Counted from the stretch's first letter, positions 1 to 10,297 are shown. The stretch: 64,000 nucleotides of DNA from Serratia rhizosphaerae (GCF_009817885.1 NZ_CP041764.1:3596001-3660000); one strand, 5' to 3'. Notes: generated by a model not told the origin, from the letters alone. Numbers and translations are program-made.

Positions 1-2162
1 CAAATCAACTTCCCCGCGATCGGCGGCGCGCGCGCATCGATCGTGGCGTACGGGCCATGGTGACCGTCAGTGGCCTGCTGGTGCTGATGATGCTGATGTT
101 AATCTTCGTCTACCTGCTGTTCGCCGTATTGCCGCTGTTTAAGCCGGCCTCCGTCGACGCGTCGCCGGCGCTGACGCTGAACCACGCCTCGCCGGCCATG
201 GCGCTCGGGATGGATGTGCAGCAACGGGTGGGCTATCGCATTGACCGGCAGGGGGAAGGGCGGTTTTACCGGCTGACGGCGCGGCAGGGGCAAGCGGCCG
301 GCACGCTGCTGGCCAGCCAACGCCTGCTGCCGGCGCCGACGCTGCTGGCTCAGGCGGTAGGGACGCGCGACCTGTTTGCACTGGCGCAGGCCGACGGGCG
401 TTTTATTATTGTGCAGGCGGATTTCGCCGCCGCGCCGCAGGAAAAACCACAGTGGACTTTACCGCTGGGCGCACAGCCGCAGGCCCTGCAGCCGCACGCA
501 GGAGCGCTGACGCAGCTGGCACTGGCGCCGGCGCGCGAGGCCGGCGAGTATCTGGTGGCGGCGGTGACCGAGCGGCGACAGTTGCTGTTTGCCCGCGTTG
601 CCGCGCAGCGGCCGGCGACGGTAAGTCGTGTCGCGCTGGATGCTGACGTCCAGCAACTGGTACTGGCGCCGGATGGCCGCCAGCTCTATCTGCTGAGCGG
701 CAACCGGCTGGCGCGCTATCAAATTGACGGGACGCAGCTGCGGCTGCAGGAAACGCAAACGCTGGGTGAACAGACGCCTTACCGTCTGACGGCGCTGCCG
801 GGCGGCAGCGCGCTGATTGTGCATGCCGCCGACGGCACGCTGCAAGAGTGGTTCGACGTGGAGAAAAACCAGCGCTGGCGCCTGACCTCGGCGCAGCAGT
901 TCGCGCCACAGCCGGCTGCGGACGCTACGGTGATTACCGAACCGTTCCGTCGGGTGTTCGCCACCGTGCAGCCGGACGGTGCGTTTGCGCTCTACGCCAG
1001 CATTCAGTCCCGGCCTTTGCTGAGCACCCGGCTGGCCGCCGGCGTGCAACAGGCGGCGTTTGCGCCGCGCGGCGACGGCCTATTGCTGGAGACCGCGCAA
1101 GGTTGGCAGCGCTATCGCCTGAATAATGATTACCCTGACGTTACCTGGCGCGCGCTGTGGCAGAAGGTCTGGTACGAGAACTATCCGCAGCCGGCGCTGG
1201 TCTGGCAGTCCACCTCCGGGGAAGACAGCTATCAGGCCAAGTTCAGCCTGGCGCCGGTGATTTTCGGCACCCTGAAGGCCGCCGGCTACGCCATGCTGTT
1301 TGCCATTCCGCTGGCGCTGGGCGGCGCTGTCTATACGGCCTGCTTTATGTCACCGGCGCTGCGGCGGCTGGTGAAACCGGCGATCGAAGTGATGGGGGCG
1401 TTGCCGACGGTGGTCATCGGACTGGTGGCGGGCATCTGGTTGGCGCCGGTTATCGAGCGTCATTTACTGGCGATACTGGCGTTGCCGCTGTTGCTGGCCG
1501 GCGCGGTGATGGTGTGCGGTATTGCGCAGCAGCGTTGGTGGCCGGGGCGGCTGCGTCCGGGCGGTGATTTACTGTTGCTGTTGCCGGTGATGACGCTGAC
1601 CGTCTGGCTGGCGATGGCCCTCGGCCCCTGGCTGGAGACGCTGCTGTTCGGCCAGCCGATGCACGTCTGGCTGGGCGATGACTTTGACCAGCGCAATGCG
1701 CTGGTGGTCGGCGTGGCGATGGGCTTTGCACTGGTGCCGGTGATTTTCTCTCTGGCGGAGGATGCGCTGTTCAGCGTGCCGGCCGTGCTTACCCAAGGCT
1801 CGCTGGCGCTGGGCGCCACGCCGTGGCAGACGGTAGCGCGGGTGACGCTGCCTGCCGCCAGCGCCGGCATTTTTTCGGCGCTGATGATCGGCTTCGGCCG
1901 GGCGGTGGGGGAAACCATGATCGTACTGATGGCTACCGGCAATACGCCGATTATCGACGGCAGCCTGTTTCAGGGGCTGCGCGCGCTGGCGGCGAATATC
2001 GCTATTGAAATGCCGGAGGCGGTGTTCGCCAGCAGTCACTATCGGGTGCTGTTCCTGACCGCGCTGGTGCTGTTCGTATTTACCTTTATCGTTAACACGC
2101 TGGCCGAGGCGATTCGTCAGCGCCTGCGAGAGCGCTATAGCCAGAATCAGGAGGCGCCATGA
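1..2162 (+). CDS. pstC: PstC-family ABC transporter permease, 5' end missing
   Basis: Membrane permease of a phosphate-type ABC importer; its true start lies before the window. The frame is open from base 3, and about 18 basic residues precede the first in-window ATG (base 57), so that ATG is probably not the start. A first membrane helix (VSGLLVLMMLMLIFVYLLF) is followed by a soluble region of about 370 residues with short repeated beta-like segments, probably periplasmic. A C-terminal permease domain with about six helices and the cytoplasmic coupling loop (ALGATPWQTVARVTLP) then follows. Ordinary PstC has about 320 residues, so this is the long form. It overlaps pstA by 4 bp (ATGA), which implies translational coupling. 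No substrate-binding PstS is visible downstream. Confidence 0.8.
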   Translation, partial: NQLPRDRRRARIDRGVRAMVTVSGLLVLMMLMLIFVYLLFAVLPLFKPASVDASPALTLNHASPAMALGMDVQQRVGYRIDRQGEGRFYRLTARQGQAAGTLLASQRLLPAPTLLAQAVGTRDLFALAQADGRFIIVQADFAAAPQEKPQWTLPLGAQPQALQPHAGALTQLALAPAREAGEYLVAAVTERRQLLFARVAAQRPATVSRVALDADVQQLVLAPDGRQLYLLSGNRLARYQIDGTQLRLQETQTLGEQTPYRLTALPGGSALIVHAADGTLQEWFDVEKNQRWRLTSAQQFAPQPAADATVITEPFRRVFATVQPDGAFALYASIQSRPLLSTRLAAGVQQAAFAPRGDGLLLETAQGWQRYRLNNDYPDVTWRALWQKVWYENYPQPALVWQSTSGEDSYQAKFSLAPVIFGTLKAAGYAMLFAIPLALGGAVYTACFMSPALRRLVKPAIEVMGALPTVVIGLVAGIWLAPVIERHLLAILALPLLLAGAVMVCGIAQQRWWPGRLRPGGDLLLLLPVMTLTVWLAMALGPWLETLLFGQPMHVWLGDDFDQRNALVVGVAMGFALVPVIFSLAEDALFSVPAVLTQGSLALGATPWQTVARVTLPAASAGIFSALMIGFGRAVGETMIVLMATGNTPIIDGSLFQGLRALAANIAIEMPEAVFASSHYRVLFLTALVLFVFTFIVNTLAEAIRQRLRERYSQNQEAP

Positions 2163-3808
2163 GATCCTGGCTAAAGTCGGGTTCCCCTTGGGTATGGCTG
2201 ACCGCCGGTTCGGTCAGCGTCAGCCTGCTGGCGCTGCTCGGTATTTTGCTGCTGCTGGCGGGTCAGGGGATGCGCTATTTTTGGCCCAGCCCGGTGTACC
2301 AGTTTGAGCTGAACCAGGCGGCGGCCGGCCCGGTAACGCTGATTGGCGAGCTGTATCAGCAGCAGACGATTTCACGCCAGCAACTGCAGGAGGCGGGCGT
2401 GACGCCACCGGGAGAGGCGACGCAGGTCACCCGTTATCTGATCAAGGTCGGCAACCGCGAAAGCGAGGGGCAGGATTTCCGTACGCTGCTGGCCAGCGAT
2501 GTTCGCCGCCAGAGCGCGCCGCGCGATCTGATGGTGCTGGAGCGCAACAGCAACGGCACTGCCTATGGATTTCTGGCCGGCCTGCTGGAGGACGGACAGC
2601 CGCTGACCGGGCGCGATCTGAATCAGGCGTTGCAGCAGCGCCTGCCGCAAATAGCGGCGTTGTCGCGCCAGGCGCATGATATTCAGATTCATGAGATGGC
2701 GCGGATTAATGAGCAGTTCGCGGCGCTTAATCTGCGTGAGAAAAAGCTCCGGCGTGACAACCGGTTTGATGCCCGCGCCCAGGCGCAGATGAAAGCCGAG
2801 CGTCTGGAACTGCAGCGCCAGTACCACCAGTTGGCGGACCGGCTGGACGGACTGAACCGCGATCGTCAGCGCGATGCGCTGTTGCTGCGGGATATGCGCG
2901 GCCAGATACATACCATTCCCCTGAGTCAGATACGCGATGCCTGGTATCCCAATGCGATGAGCCTGGGCCAGAAAGCGGCGCACTGGGGCGAACAGGTGAA
3001 GAAGTTTCTGAGCGACAGCCCGCGTGAGGCCAATACCGAGGGCGGCGTTTTCCCGGCAATTTTCGGCACCGTGCTGATGGTGGTGCTGATGTCGGTGGTG
3101 GTGATGCCGTTCGGGGTGATTGCCGCCGTTTATTTGCATGAATATGCCGGTAAAAACCTGCTGACGCGGCTGATCCGCATTGCGGTGGTCAATCTGGCCG
3201 GGGTACCGTCGATCGTCTACGGCGTATTTGGCCTGGGATTTTTCGTCTATCTGGTCGGCGGCAGTATCGATCGGCTGTTTTATGCCGAATCTCTGCCTAA
3301 CCCGACCTTCGGCACGCCCGGCGTGCTGTGGGCCGCGCTGACGCTGGCGCTGTTGACGCTGCCGGTGGTGATTGTCTCGACCGAAGAGGGGCTGTCGCGC
3401 ATACCGGCCTCGCTGCGTCAGGGCTCGCTGGCGCTGGGCGCCAGCCGGGCGGAAACCCTGTGGCGCATTGTGCTGCCGATGGCGGCGCCGGCCATGATGA
3501 CCGGCCTGATTTTGGCGATTGCACGTGCGGCGGGTGAGACCGCGCCGCTGATGCTGGTCGGCGTGGTGAAGTCAGCGCCGGTGCTGCCGGTGGACAATAT
3601 TTTTCCGTATTTACATCTGGAGCGTAAATTTATGCATCTGAGCTTCCAGATTTACGATATGGCGTTCCAAAGTCCCAGCGTCGAAGCGGCCAGGCCGCTG
3701 GTGTTCGCCACCGCTTTCCTGCTGGTGGCGATCGTCGTCGGGTTGAACCTGGCGGCGATGGGGATCCGCCATTCGCTCCGGGAGCGTTACCGGGTATGGG
3801 AGCAGTAA
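2159..3808 (+). CDS. pstA: PstA-family ABC transporter permease, long form
   Basis: Second permease of the phosphate-type importer; 549 residues against about 295 for E. coli PstA. After an N-terminal helix (residues about 15-38) comes a soluble insert up to about residue 290. Its section near 180-250 is charged and heptad-like ([18 protein letters not shown]), a likely coiled coil outside the membrane. The C-terminal half carries about six helices and the coupling loop [16 protein letters not shown], followed by [10 protein letters not shown], typical of PstA. It is translationally coupled to the upstream permease and followed after 28 bp by the ATPase gene. Confidence 0.85.
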   Translation: MRSWLKSGSPWVWLTAGSVSVSLLALLGILLLLAGQGMRYFWPSPVYQFELNQAAAGPVTLIGELYQQQTISRQQLQEAGVTPPGEATQVTRYLIKVGNRESEGQDFRTLLASDVRRQSAPRDLMVLERNSNGTAYGFLAGLLEDGQPLTGRDLNQALQQRLPQIAALSRQAHDIQIHEMARINEQFAALNLREKKLRRDNRFDARAQAQMKAERLELQRQYHQLADRLDGLNRDRQRDALLLRDMRGQIHTIPLSQIRDAWYPNAMSLGQKAAHWGEQVKKFLSDSPREANTEGGVFPAIFGTVLMVVLMSVVVMPFGVIAAVYLHEYAGKNLLTRLIRIAVVNLAGVPSIVYGVFGLGFFVYLVGGSIDRLFYAESLPNPTFGTPGVLWAALTLALLTLPVVIVSTEEGLSRIPASLRQGSLALGASRAETLWRIVLPMAAPAMMTGLILAIARAAGETAPLMLVGVVKSAPVLPVDNIFPYLHLERKFMHLSFQIYDMAFQSPSVEAARPLVFATAFLLVAIVVGLNLAAMGIRHSLRERYRVWEQ

Positions 3809-3836
3809 CTGTGATAATGAGTTTGTGGAGCGCTTC

Positions 3837-4649
3837 ATGGGATTAAAAACGCCGGGCAGTTTGCCCAGGCTGGATGTGCAGCAACTGGGTGACCAGGATA
3901 CGGCGCTGGCGGCCGACGGGCTGCAGCTGTTTTACGGCGACAAACAGGTGCTGCATGATATTTCGCTGCGTATTCCGAAGCACCGGGTCACGGCGCTGAT
4001 CGGCCCCTCCGGCTGCGGAAAATCCACGCTGCTGCGCTGCTTTAACCGCATGAACGATCTGGCGGACAACTGCCGTATTGACGGCGAGCTGCAGCTGAAC
4101 GGCGAGCTGATTTCCGGCGCGGAGATTGACGTGGCGGCGCTGCGGCGGCGGGTGGGGATGGTGTTCCAACGTCCTAATCCGTTCCCGAAATCCATTTACG
4201 AAAACGTGGTGTACGGCCTGCGCCTGCAGGGCGTTCGCGAGCGGCGGGTGCTGGATGAGGCGGTGGAGCGTTCGCTGCGCGCGGCGGCGCTGTGGCATGA
4301 GGTGAAGGATCGGCTGCGGGAAAACGCCCTGCGGCTGTCCAGCGGCCAGCAACAGCGGCTGGTGATTGCCCGCGCCATCGCCATTGAGCCGGAGGTGCTG
4401 CTGCTCGATGAGCCGACGTCGGCGCTGGATCCGATCTCCACCCTGACCATTGAAGAGCTTATTTCGACGCTGAAACAGCGCTACACGGTGGTGCTGGTGA
4501 CGCACAATATGCAGCAGGCGGCGCGCGTTTCGGACTATACGGCGTTTATCCACCAGGGACGCCTGGTGGAATATAACGATACCGACGCCATTTTTACCTC
4601 GCCCCGTCAGCGGCGCACGGAGGATTACATCACGGGCCGCTATGGCTGA
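3837..4649 (+). CDS. pstB: Phosphate-type ABC transporter ATPase PstB
   Basis: Cytoplasmic ATPase that powers the two upstream permeases. Residues 56-64 form the Walker A motif GPSGCGKST. The Q-loop [11 protein letters not shown], the signature LSSGQQQRL and Walker [14 protein letters not shown] follow in order; the Q-loop text is typical of PstB. I start at ATG 3837, which has GGAG 6 bases upstream, giving 270 residues. A GTG 12 bases earlier is also open but has a weaker ribosome site. The gene ends 2 bases before the convergent bactofilin gene, so no room is left for phoU. Confidence 0.9.
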   Translation: MGLKTPGSLPRLDVQQLGDQDTALAADGLQLFYGDKQVLHDISLRIPKHRVTALIGPSGCGKSTLLRCFNRMNDLADNCRIDGELQLNGELISGAEIDVAALRRRVGMVFQRPNPFPKSIYENVVYGLRLQGVRERRVLDEAVERSLRAAALWHEVKDRLRENALRLSSGQQQRLVIARAIAIEPEVLLLDEPTSALDPISTLTIEELISTLKQRYTVVLVTHNMQQAARVSDYTAFIHQGRLVEYNDTDAIFTSPRQRRTEDYITGRYG

Positions 4650-4651
4650 GG

Positions 4652-5401
4652 CTATTTGGCCTGCTGTGGTTCCTGCAGCTGCGGGGCCGCATCGGCAGGG
4701 GCGGGACGCGCCGGTTTCAGCGCCGTGACCTTGCCGGCGCCGGCGACCGTTTGCGGCATCAGCTGAGACTGTCCGACAAACACGCCGCCTTTCTCAATGG
4801 AAAACTCATCGGTAAAAATATCGCCGCGCATATGGCCTTTCGGCTGAATGGTCAGGCTGTCGGCGTGGCAACTGCCCTCGACGGAGCCGTTGATCATAAT
4901 ATGTTGGGCGTGGATTTCACCTTTCACATGGCCGGTCGGTTCGATGCGAACCTGGTGGGAGCTGGTCAGGCTGCCTTCAATCACGCCTTCGACAATAATG
5001 TTGCCCTGACCTTCAATGGTGCCGGTCAGCTGGGTGCCCTGCGAGACAAAAGTGTCCTTGATGGCCTTGACCGGTTTGGTGCTTTCCATCAGTTCCGGTA
5101 ATGGCGGCGGCGCGGGAGCAGCTTTGACCGGCTCTTTCACTTCATGGAGCGAGGACTTGTCGTCATCCGTTTTTCTAGTGCGCTTCTCTGTGGGATTTTT
5201 CTTGGATTTATTAAATATCTGCATGGGGTCCTTCCTGTATATGCTATATATTGCTTGAAAAATAAGTAATGAACAGAATACGGCAATCGCCACCACTATC
5301 GGATTTATCTCGTTATTTAAAAGAGTATCCCAAGATAACCAGATAATGATTAGCAGTGCCCATAAAATCCAGACATACCAAAGTATATTGTATTTTCGCA
5401 T
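4652..5401 (-). CDS. Membrane-anchored bactofilin (CcmA-like)
   Basis: Polymer-forming cytoskeletal protein of the bactofilin family (DUF583), 249 residues. Two hydrophobic segments (about residues 5-24 and 34-56) precede a linker rich in Lys, Asp and Pro. The bactofilin core, about residues 110-210, has repeating short beta strands such as GQGNIIVEGVIEGSL and GHMRGDIFTDEFSIEKG that stack as a beta helix. A Pro/Ala/Gln-rich tail follows. The closest described relative I know is Proteus mirabilis CcmA, a cell-shape and swarming protein also made in full-length and shorter forms. An internal start at Met60 with its own ribosome site (separate entry) would yield a soluble form without the membrane segments. 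Confidence 0.85.
   Translation of the reverse strand: MRKYNILWYVWILWALLIIIWLSWDTLLNNEINPIVVAIAVFCSLLIFQAIYSIYRKDPMQIFNKSKKNPTEKRTRKTDDDKSSLHEVKEPVKAAPAPPPLPELMESTKPVKAIKDTFVSQGTQLTGTIEGQGNIIVEGVIEGSLTSSHQVRIEPTGHVKGEIHAQHIMINGSVEGSCHADSLTIQPKGHMRGDIFTDEFSIEKGGVFVGQSQLMPQTVAGAGKVTALKPARPAPADAAPQLQEPQQAK
5222..5233 (-). promoter_or_regulatory. Internal ribosome site and in-frame ATG inside the bactofilin gene
   Basis: On the minus strand AAGGA (5233-5229) lies 4 bases before an in-frame ATG (5224-5222), codon 60 of the bactofilin. Initiation there would remove both hydrophobic segments and give a soluble product of about 190 residues. Sequence and spacing are seen directly; use of the site is inferred. 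Confidence 0.5.
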
Positions 5402-5620
5402 CTTTCCTGATTAAGATAATCCATTCTTAAGTAACGTTTATTAATAATCGGCAACGAAGAACTGTAATATCGATGTTGTCATTATAATTGATGACGGTCA
5501 ATAATGAATAACGCCTGATGCCAGCGGATTATTCACGAATCTGACGGCTGTTATTATGTCTGGTGATTTATTGCCGAAATCTATTTACATTAAATTTAGA
5601 TTATCGGCAATGTTTACATT

Positions 5621-6175
5621 TTATTTAGCTAATTTTTCACTCTTGGGCGCAGCTTTGAACTTTGCCAGGTATTGCGGCTGGAAAATGCACATGCGCAATA
5701 CGGTGCGGTATTCGCCGTTAACGAAGAATTCGTTAATCAGTTCCCCCTCCACTTCAAAACCCAGTTTGCTGTAGATATGGATCGCTTTGGGGTTTTCTTT
5801 GTCGACAATCAGGTACAGCTTATACAGGTTCAGAACGGAGAAGCCGTAGTCCATCGCCAGTTTGGCGGCGGTGCTGGCGTAGCCTTTACCCTGATGCGTC
5901 GGGTCGATAATAATCTGGAACTCCGCCCGACGGTGAATATGGTCGATCTCCACCAGCTCGACCAGGCCGACCTTCGCCCCTTCGTGCTCAATGATAAAGC
6001 GACGTTCGCTCTGATCGTGGATATGTTTATCGTACAGGTCGGACAGTTCGACAAAGGCTTCATAAGGCTCTTCGAACCAGTAGCGCATGACGCTGGCGTT
6101 ATTGTCCATCTGATGGACAAAGGTTAAATCATCCCGCTCCAGTGGGCGTAAGCGGACGCTGGCGGAACCAGGCAT
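5621..6175 (-). CDS. speG: Spermidine N1-acetyltransferase SpeG
   Basis: Cytoplasmic GNAT enzyme that acetylates spermidine and spermine with acetyl-CoA to relieve polyamine excess. The 184 residues closely match the SpeG family from start to end: acidic polyamine-binding text ([17 protein letters not shown]), acetyl-CoA loop ([11 protein letters not shown]) and C-terminal [17 protein letters not shown] lies 7 bases before the ATG. The gene stands alone between the bactofilin and the purMN terminator, with a 219-base AT-rich gap on its 3' side in which I see nothing coding. Confidence 0.95.
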   Translation of the reverse strand: MPGSASVRLRPLERDDLTFVHQMDNNASVMRYWFEEPYEAFVELSDLYDKHIHDQSERRFIIEHEGAKVGLVELVEIDHIHRRAEFQIIIDPTHQGKGYASTAAKLAMDYGFSVLNLYKLYLIVDKENPKAIHIYSKLGFEVEGELINEFFVNGEYRTVLRMCIFQPQYLAKFKAAPKSEKLAK

Positions 6176-6236
6176 GTGTATTCTCCTATGTGACTGACAT
6201 ACGGGGAAGTATAGCGTTGAGTCGGCCAGAAGAGGT

Positions 6237-6263
6237 AAAAAAAACGGCGCCGGAGGACGCCGT
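6237..6263 (-). terminator. Terminator after purMN
   Basis: Read on the minus strand, ACGGCG pairs with CGCCGT (6263-6258 with 6249-6244) around an 8-base loop and is followed by a run of eight T. It sits 25 bases past the purN stop. Confidence 0.75.
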
Positions 6264-6287
6264 TGAGGATTGGTTTAGAAAGTACGC

Positions 6288-6929
6288 TCAGTCGGCGGCG
6301 TGCCCCTGTTCGGGCAGGCGTTCGCCGTCCAGCCAGGCGGCGTTGTCGCGCATCGCCAGACGGCCATCGACGAACCAGCCGACCACCAGCGGATAGAGGG
6401 TATGCTCCTGCACCTGTACCCGCTCAACCACCTCATCTTCTTCGTCGCCGGGGAAGATCGGCACTTTGGCCTGCAGAATAACCGGCCCGCCGTCGAGCTG
6501 CTCGGTGACGAAGTGCACCGAAGTGCCGTGCTCGTCATCGCCGTTGTCGATCGCCTGGCGATGGGTATGCAGACCCGGATATTTCGGCAGCAGAGAAGGG
6601 TGGATATTCAGCATCCGGCCGGCATAGCGCTGGACGAACGGCGCGCTGAGAATGCGCATATAGCCGGCCAGCACCACCAGATCCGGCTGGTACTGGTCGA
6701 TGGCGTCCGCCAGCGCGTCGTCAAACGCCTGGCGGTCGGCAAAGGCTTTGGCATCCAGCGCGTGGGCGGCAATGCCTGCCGCCTCGGCGCGTTGCAGACC
6801 ATAGGCCTGCGCCTTGTTGCTGAATACTGCGACGATCTCGGCGGCGATCCGCCCCTGCTGGCAGGCGTCGATCAGCGCCTGGAGATTACTCCCCTGGCCG
6901 GAGATCAACACCACAATCTTTTTCATCAC
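6288..6929 (-). CDS. purN: Phosphoribosylglycinamide formyltransferase PurN
   Basis: Transfers the formyl group of 10-formyltetrahydrofolate to GAR in purine synthesis. The 213 residues begin [19 protein letters not shown], the family phosphate-binding start. They include the catalytic block [14 protein letters not shown], with conserved Asn and His, and [21 protein letters not shown] text around the second catalytic region. It overlaps purM by 4 bp and forms the purMN operon under the PurR box upstream of purM. Confidence 0.95.
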   Translation of the reverse strand: MMKKIVVLISGQGSNLQALIDACQQGRIAAEIVAVFSNKAQAYGLQRAEAAGIAAHALDAKAFADRQAFDDALADAIDQYQPDLVVLAGYMRILSAPFVQRYAGRMLNIHPSLLPKYPGLHTHRQAIDNGDDEHGTSVHFVTEQLDGGPVILQAKVPIFPGDEEDEVVERVQVQEHTLYPLVVGWFVDGRLAMRDNAAWLDGERLPEQGHAAD

Positions 6930-7963
6930 TGAATGACCACTTGCTGTTCGTCGGAAGATGCAGTGAGTTTACCGATTTTCCAGGCTTTTTCACCTGCCGC
7001 GTTCAGCAGGGCGATGGCGGCCTCTACTTCGCTTTCCGGCAGGGCAATCAGCATCCCGACGCCGCAGTTAAAGGTGCGGTACATTTCGTGACGGCTGACG
7101 TTACCCGCCTGCTGCAGCCAGTTGAACACCGCCGGCCACTGCCAGCTGGATTCATCGATCACCGCCTGCATGCCTTCCGGCAGTACGCGCGGGATATTTT
7201 CCCAGAAGCCGCCGCCGGTCAGGTGGGCGATGGCGTGCACCTCGCGGTTGGCGATCAGTTCCAGTACCGATTTCACGTAGATTTTAGTCGGCGCCAGCAG
7301 GTGGTCGGCCAGCGGTTTGCCGTCCAGCTGAGTGGTGGTCGGGTCGGTATTGCTGACCTCGAGGATTTTACGCACCAGCGAGTAGCCGTTGGAGTGCGGG
7401 CCGGAAGCGCCCAGCGCGATCAGCGCGTCGCCGGCCTGCACCTTGCTGCCGTCGATGATTTCAGACTTTTCGACCACGCCGACGCAGAAGCCGGCCACGT
7501 CATAGTCGTCGCCGTGGTACATGCCCGGCATTTCAGCGGTTTCGCCGCCTACCAGCGCGCAGCCGGACTGTTTACAGCCTTCGGCGATGCCGGTTATGAC
7601 GCTGGCGGCGGTGTCGACGTCCAGCTTGCCGGTGGCGTAGTAATCCAGGAAGAACAGCGGCTCTGCGCCCTGTACCACCAGGTCGTTGACGCACATGGCC
7701 ACCAGATCGATGCCGATGGTGTCGTGACGCTTCAGATCCATGGCCAGACGCAGTTTGGTGCCCACGCCGTCAGTGCCGGAAACCAGCACCGGTTCGCGGT
7801 ATTTCTGCGGCAACGCGCACAGCGCGCCAAAACCGCCCAACCCTCCCATCACTTCCGGGCGACGGGTCTGTTTTACTACACCTTTGATACGGTCTACCAA
7901 TGCATTGCCAGCATCGATATCGACACCTGCGTCTTTATAGCTGAGAGAGGTTTTGTCGGTCAC
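6926..7963 (-). CDS. purM: Phosphoribosylformylglycinamidine cyclo-ligase PurM
   Basis: ATP-dependent AIR synthetase, fifth step of purine synthesis, cytoplasmic dimer. The frame is open further upstream, but the protein aligns with E. coli PurM from (V)[18 protein letters not shown], so I use the GTG at 7963, which has GGGGA about 7 bases before it. This gives 345 residues, the E. coli length. Family motifs include [25 protein letters not shown] and [15 protein letters not shown] text. Confidence 0.95.
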   Translation of the reverse strand: MTDKTSLSYKDAGVDIDAGNALVDRIKGVVKQTRRPEVMGGLGGFGALCALPQKYREPVLVSGTDGVGTKLRLAMDLKRHDTIGIDLVAMCVNDLVVQGAEPLFFLDYYATGKLDVDTAASVITGIAEGCKQSGCALVGGETAEMPGMYHGDDYDVAGFCVGVVEKSEIIDGSKVQAGDALIALGASGPHSNGYSLVRKILEVSNTDPTTTQLDGKPLADHLLAPTKIYVKSVLELIANREVHAIAHLTGGGFWENIPRVLPEGMQAVIDESSWQWPAVFNWLQQAGNVSRHEMYRTFNCGVGMLIALPESEVEAAIALLNAAGEKAWKIGKLTASSDEQQVVIQ

Positions 7964-8050
7964 TGCGCGATCCCCACGACGGTTTGCGGATTGAAAAACG
8001 GGGCTTCCGGCCTTTGCTTCCGGAACCCGGCGCGGCAATTCTAACAGTGC

Positions 8051-8066
8051 AGGCAAACGTTTGCGA
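8051..8066. promoter_or_regulatory. PurR operator between purM and upp
   Basis: AGGCAAACGTTTGCGA matches the 16-base PurR consensus at 13 positions and holds a perfect 12-base palindrome (8053-8064). It lies 88 bases upstream of the purM start and 155 bases upstream of upp. Purine-dependent repression of purMN is known in E. coli; an effect on upp here is inference. Confidence 0.8.
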
Positions 8067-8220
8067 GCGGCTTGTGAGGCCGATCTACATTTTCATCCCC
8101 TATACTGATAATCATACTTTTGTTGATCCCGATCGGGCCATTGTGGGTGGCGCAGCGGGAAAAAGGCGGTATAATCCCGCGATTTTTTTGGCCGTCAACC
8201 ACCTTAATAGGAGAAAAATG

Positions 8221-8847
8221 ATGAAGATCGTTGAGGTGAAACACCCGCTGGTAAAACACAAGCTTGGCCTGATGCGCGATCACGAAATCAGCACCAAACG
8301 CTTTCGTGAGCTGGCTTCTGAAGTGGGGAGTTTGTTGACCTATGAAGCGACCGCCGATCTGGCTACCGAGACGGTCACGATTGAAGGCTGGTGCGGGCCG
8401 GTTGAAGTTGAACAGATTAAAGGGAAAAAAATTACCGTAGTGCCGATCCTGCGTGCCGGTCTCGGCATGATGGAAGGGGTACTGGAGCACGTGCCTAGCG
8501 CGCGCATCAGCGTGGTCGGCGTTTATCGCGACGAAGAAACCCTGGAGCCGGTGCCGTATTTCCAGAAGCTGGTGTCCAATATTGAAGAGCGCATGGCGCT
8601 GGTGGTTGACCCGATGCTGGCGACCGGCGGCTCGATGATCGCCACGATCGATCTGTTGAAGAAGGCCGGCTGCAGTAGCATTAAGGTGCTGGTATTGGTG
8701 GCGGCGCCGGAAGGGATCAAAGCGCTGGAAAAAGCGCACCCTGACGTTGAGCTGTATACCGCGTCCATCGATCAGTGCCTGAATGAGCACGGTTACATCG
8801 TGCCGGGGCTGGGTGATGCCGGCGACAAGATATTTGGTACCAAATAA
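8221..8847 (+). CDS. upp: Uracil phosphoribosyltransferase
   Basis: Pyrimidine salvage enzyme: uracil plus PRPP gives UMP, in the cytoplasm. The 208 residues match the E. coli protein almost throughout ([22 protein letters not shown] loop [19 protein letters not shown]-terminal [13 protein letters not shown]). Two adjacent ATGs exist; I chose the second because AGGAG (8209-8213) is then 7 bases away and the length equals E. coli. uraA follows, separated by a hairpin terminator. Confidence 0.96.
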   Translation: MKIVEVKHPLVKHKLGLMRDHEISTKRFRELASEVGSLLTYEATADLATETVTIEGWCGPVEVEQIKGKKITVVPILRAGLGMMEGVLEHVPSARISVVGVYRDEETLEPVPYFQKLVSNIEERMALVVDPMLATGGSMIATIDLLKKAGCSSIKVLVLVAAPEGIKALEKAHPDVELYTASIDQCLNEHGYIVPGLGDAGDKIFGTK

Positions 8848-8855
8848 GATAATTA

Positions 8856-8882
8856 GCCGACTTAACGAGTCGGCTTTTTTTT
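8856..8882 (+). terminator. Terminator between upp and uraA
   Basis: GCCGACT pairs with AGTCGGC around the loop TAACG, followed by eight T. It starts 8 bases after the upp stop and ends 43 bases before uraA, so uraA needs read-through or its own promoter. It could act as an attenuator. Confidence 0.85.
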
Positions 8883-8925
8883 GGCTTACAACTTATAAAA
8901 TCAATAAGCACGAGGAAAAACACCC

Positions 8926-10212
8926 ATGACCCGTCGCGCCATTGGCGTCAGCGAGCGCCCGCCGCTGCTGCAGACCATTCCGCTCAGCCTTCAGCATCTG
9001 TTCGCCATGTTTGGCGCCACCGTGCTGGTGCCGATCCTGTTCAAGATTAACCCGGCCACGGTGCTGCTGTTTAACGGCGTCGGCACGTTGCTGTATCTGT
9101 TTATCTGTAAAGGCAAGATTCCGGCCTATCTGGGATCCAGCTTTGCCTTTATTTCACCGGTGCTGCTGCTGTTGCCGCTGGGTTATGAACTGGCGCTCGG
9201 CGGCTTTATCGTCTGCGGCCTGCTGTTTTGTCTGGTGGCGCTGATCGTCAAGAAAGCCGGCACCGGCTGGCTCGACGTGATGTTCCCGCCGGCGGCGATG
9301 GGGGCGATTGTTGCGGTTATCGGTCTTGAACTGGCGGGTGTGGCGGCCAATATGGCAGGGCTGCTGCCGGCGGACGGCGCAGCAGCGGACGGCACCACCA
9401 TCACCATTTCGCTGGTGACGCTGGGTGTCACCATTCTCGGTTCGGTGCTGTTCCGTGGATTTTTGGCGATTATCCCGATTCTGATCGGCGTGCTGGCGGG
9501 GTATGCGCTGTCGTTCTTTATGGGCGTGGTCGATCTGACGCCGATTCGCGAAGCGCACTGGTTTGCGCTGCCAACCTTCTATACGCCGCGTTTTGAGTGG
9601 TTCGCTATTTTCACCATTCTGCCGGCGGCGCTGGTGGTGATCGCCGAACACGTCGGGCATCTGGTGGTGACCGCCAATATTGTTAAAAAGGATCTGATCC
9701 GCGAGCCGGGCCTGCATCGTTCGATGTTCGCCAACGGTATTTCCACGGTGATTTCCGGCTTATTCGGCTCGACGCCGAATACGACCTACGGTGAGAACAT
9801 CGGCGTGATGGCGATTACCAAGGTTTACAGCACCTGGGTGATCGGCGGCGCGGCGATTCTGGCGATTTTGCTCTCCTGCGTCGGCAAGCTGGCGGCGGCG
9901 ATCCAGGCGGTGCCTGTGCCGGTGATGGGCGGCGTCTCACTGCTGCTGTACGGCGTGATCGGCGCGTCGGGCATCCGCGTACTGATTGACTCGAAGGTGG
10001 ATTACAACAAGGCGCAGAACCTGATCCTGACCGCAGTGATCCTGATTATCGGCGTCAGCGGCGCCAAGGTGCATATCGGCGCGGCGGAACTGAAGGGCAT
10101 GGCGCTGGCGACCATCGTCGGCATCGCTCTGAGCCTGCTGTTCAAGCTGATTAGCCTGCTGCGCAAAGAAGAAGAGGTGATTGACGCCGACGAGGGGTTG
10201 GAGCAGAAATAG
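8926..10212 (+). CDS. uraA: Uracil:proton symporter UraA
   Basis: Inner-membrane uracil importer of the NCS2 (nucleobase:cation symporter 2) family, 428 residues against 429 in E. coli and nearly colinear with it. The 14-helix pattern is visible, with the substrate-binding text FAFISPVLLLLPLG, IAEHVGHLVVTANIV (Glu and His of the uracil site) and FGSTPNTTYGENIGVMAIT. It works with upp, which traps the imported uracil as UMP. AGGA lies upstream of the ATG. Confidence 0.96.
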   Translation: MTRRAIGVSERPPLLQTIPLSLQHLFAMFGATVLVPILFKINPATVLLFNGVGTLLYLFICKGKIPAYLGSSFAFISPVLLLLPLGYELALGGFIVCGLLFCLVALIVKKAGTGWLDVMFPPAAMGAIVAVIGLELAGVAANMAGLLPADGAAADGTTITISLVTLGVTILGSVLFRGFLAIIPILIGVLAGYALSFFMGVVDLTPIREAHWFALPTFYTPRFEWFAIFTILPAALVVIAEHVGHLVVTANIVKKDLIREPGLHRSMFANGISTVISGLFGSTPNTTYGENIGVMAITKVYSTWVIGGAAILAILLSCVGKLAAAIQAVPVPVMGGVSLLLYGVIGASGIRVLIDSKVDYNKAQNLILTAVILIIGVSGAKVHIGAAELKGMALATIVGIALSLLFKLISLLRKEEEVIDADEGLEQK

Positions 10213-10235
10213 TGCGGGGCGTCCGCACCGGGCAG

Positions 10236-10289
10236 TCAGGGATGACGCGGGCTCATCCCTGAGGTTTACGGCGCGCTGGCGCGCCGTAA
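10236..10289. terminator. Two tandem hairpins between convergent uraA and a lipoprotein gene
   Basis: TCAGGGATGA pairs with TCATCCCTGA (10236-10262), and TTACGGCGCGC pairs with GCGCGCCGTAA (10266-10289). Neither has a T run, so they may block transcription from both sides by structure alone or serve as mRNA 3' stabilisers. Confidence 0.5.
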
Positions 10290-10297
10290 TGTGAGGA

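Noticed and set aside
6941..8044. Open frame opposite purM
   Set aside because: Shadow of purM; no ribosome site or family similarity.
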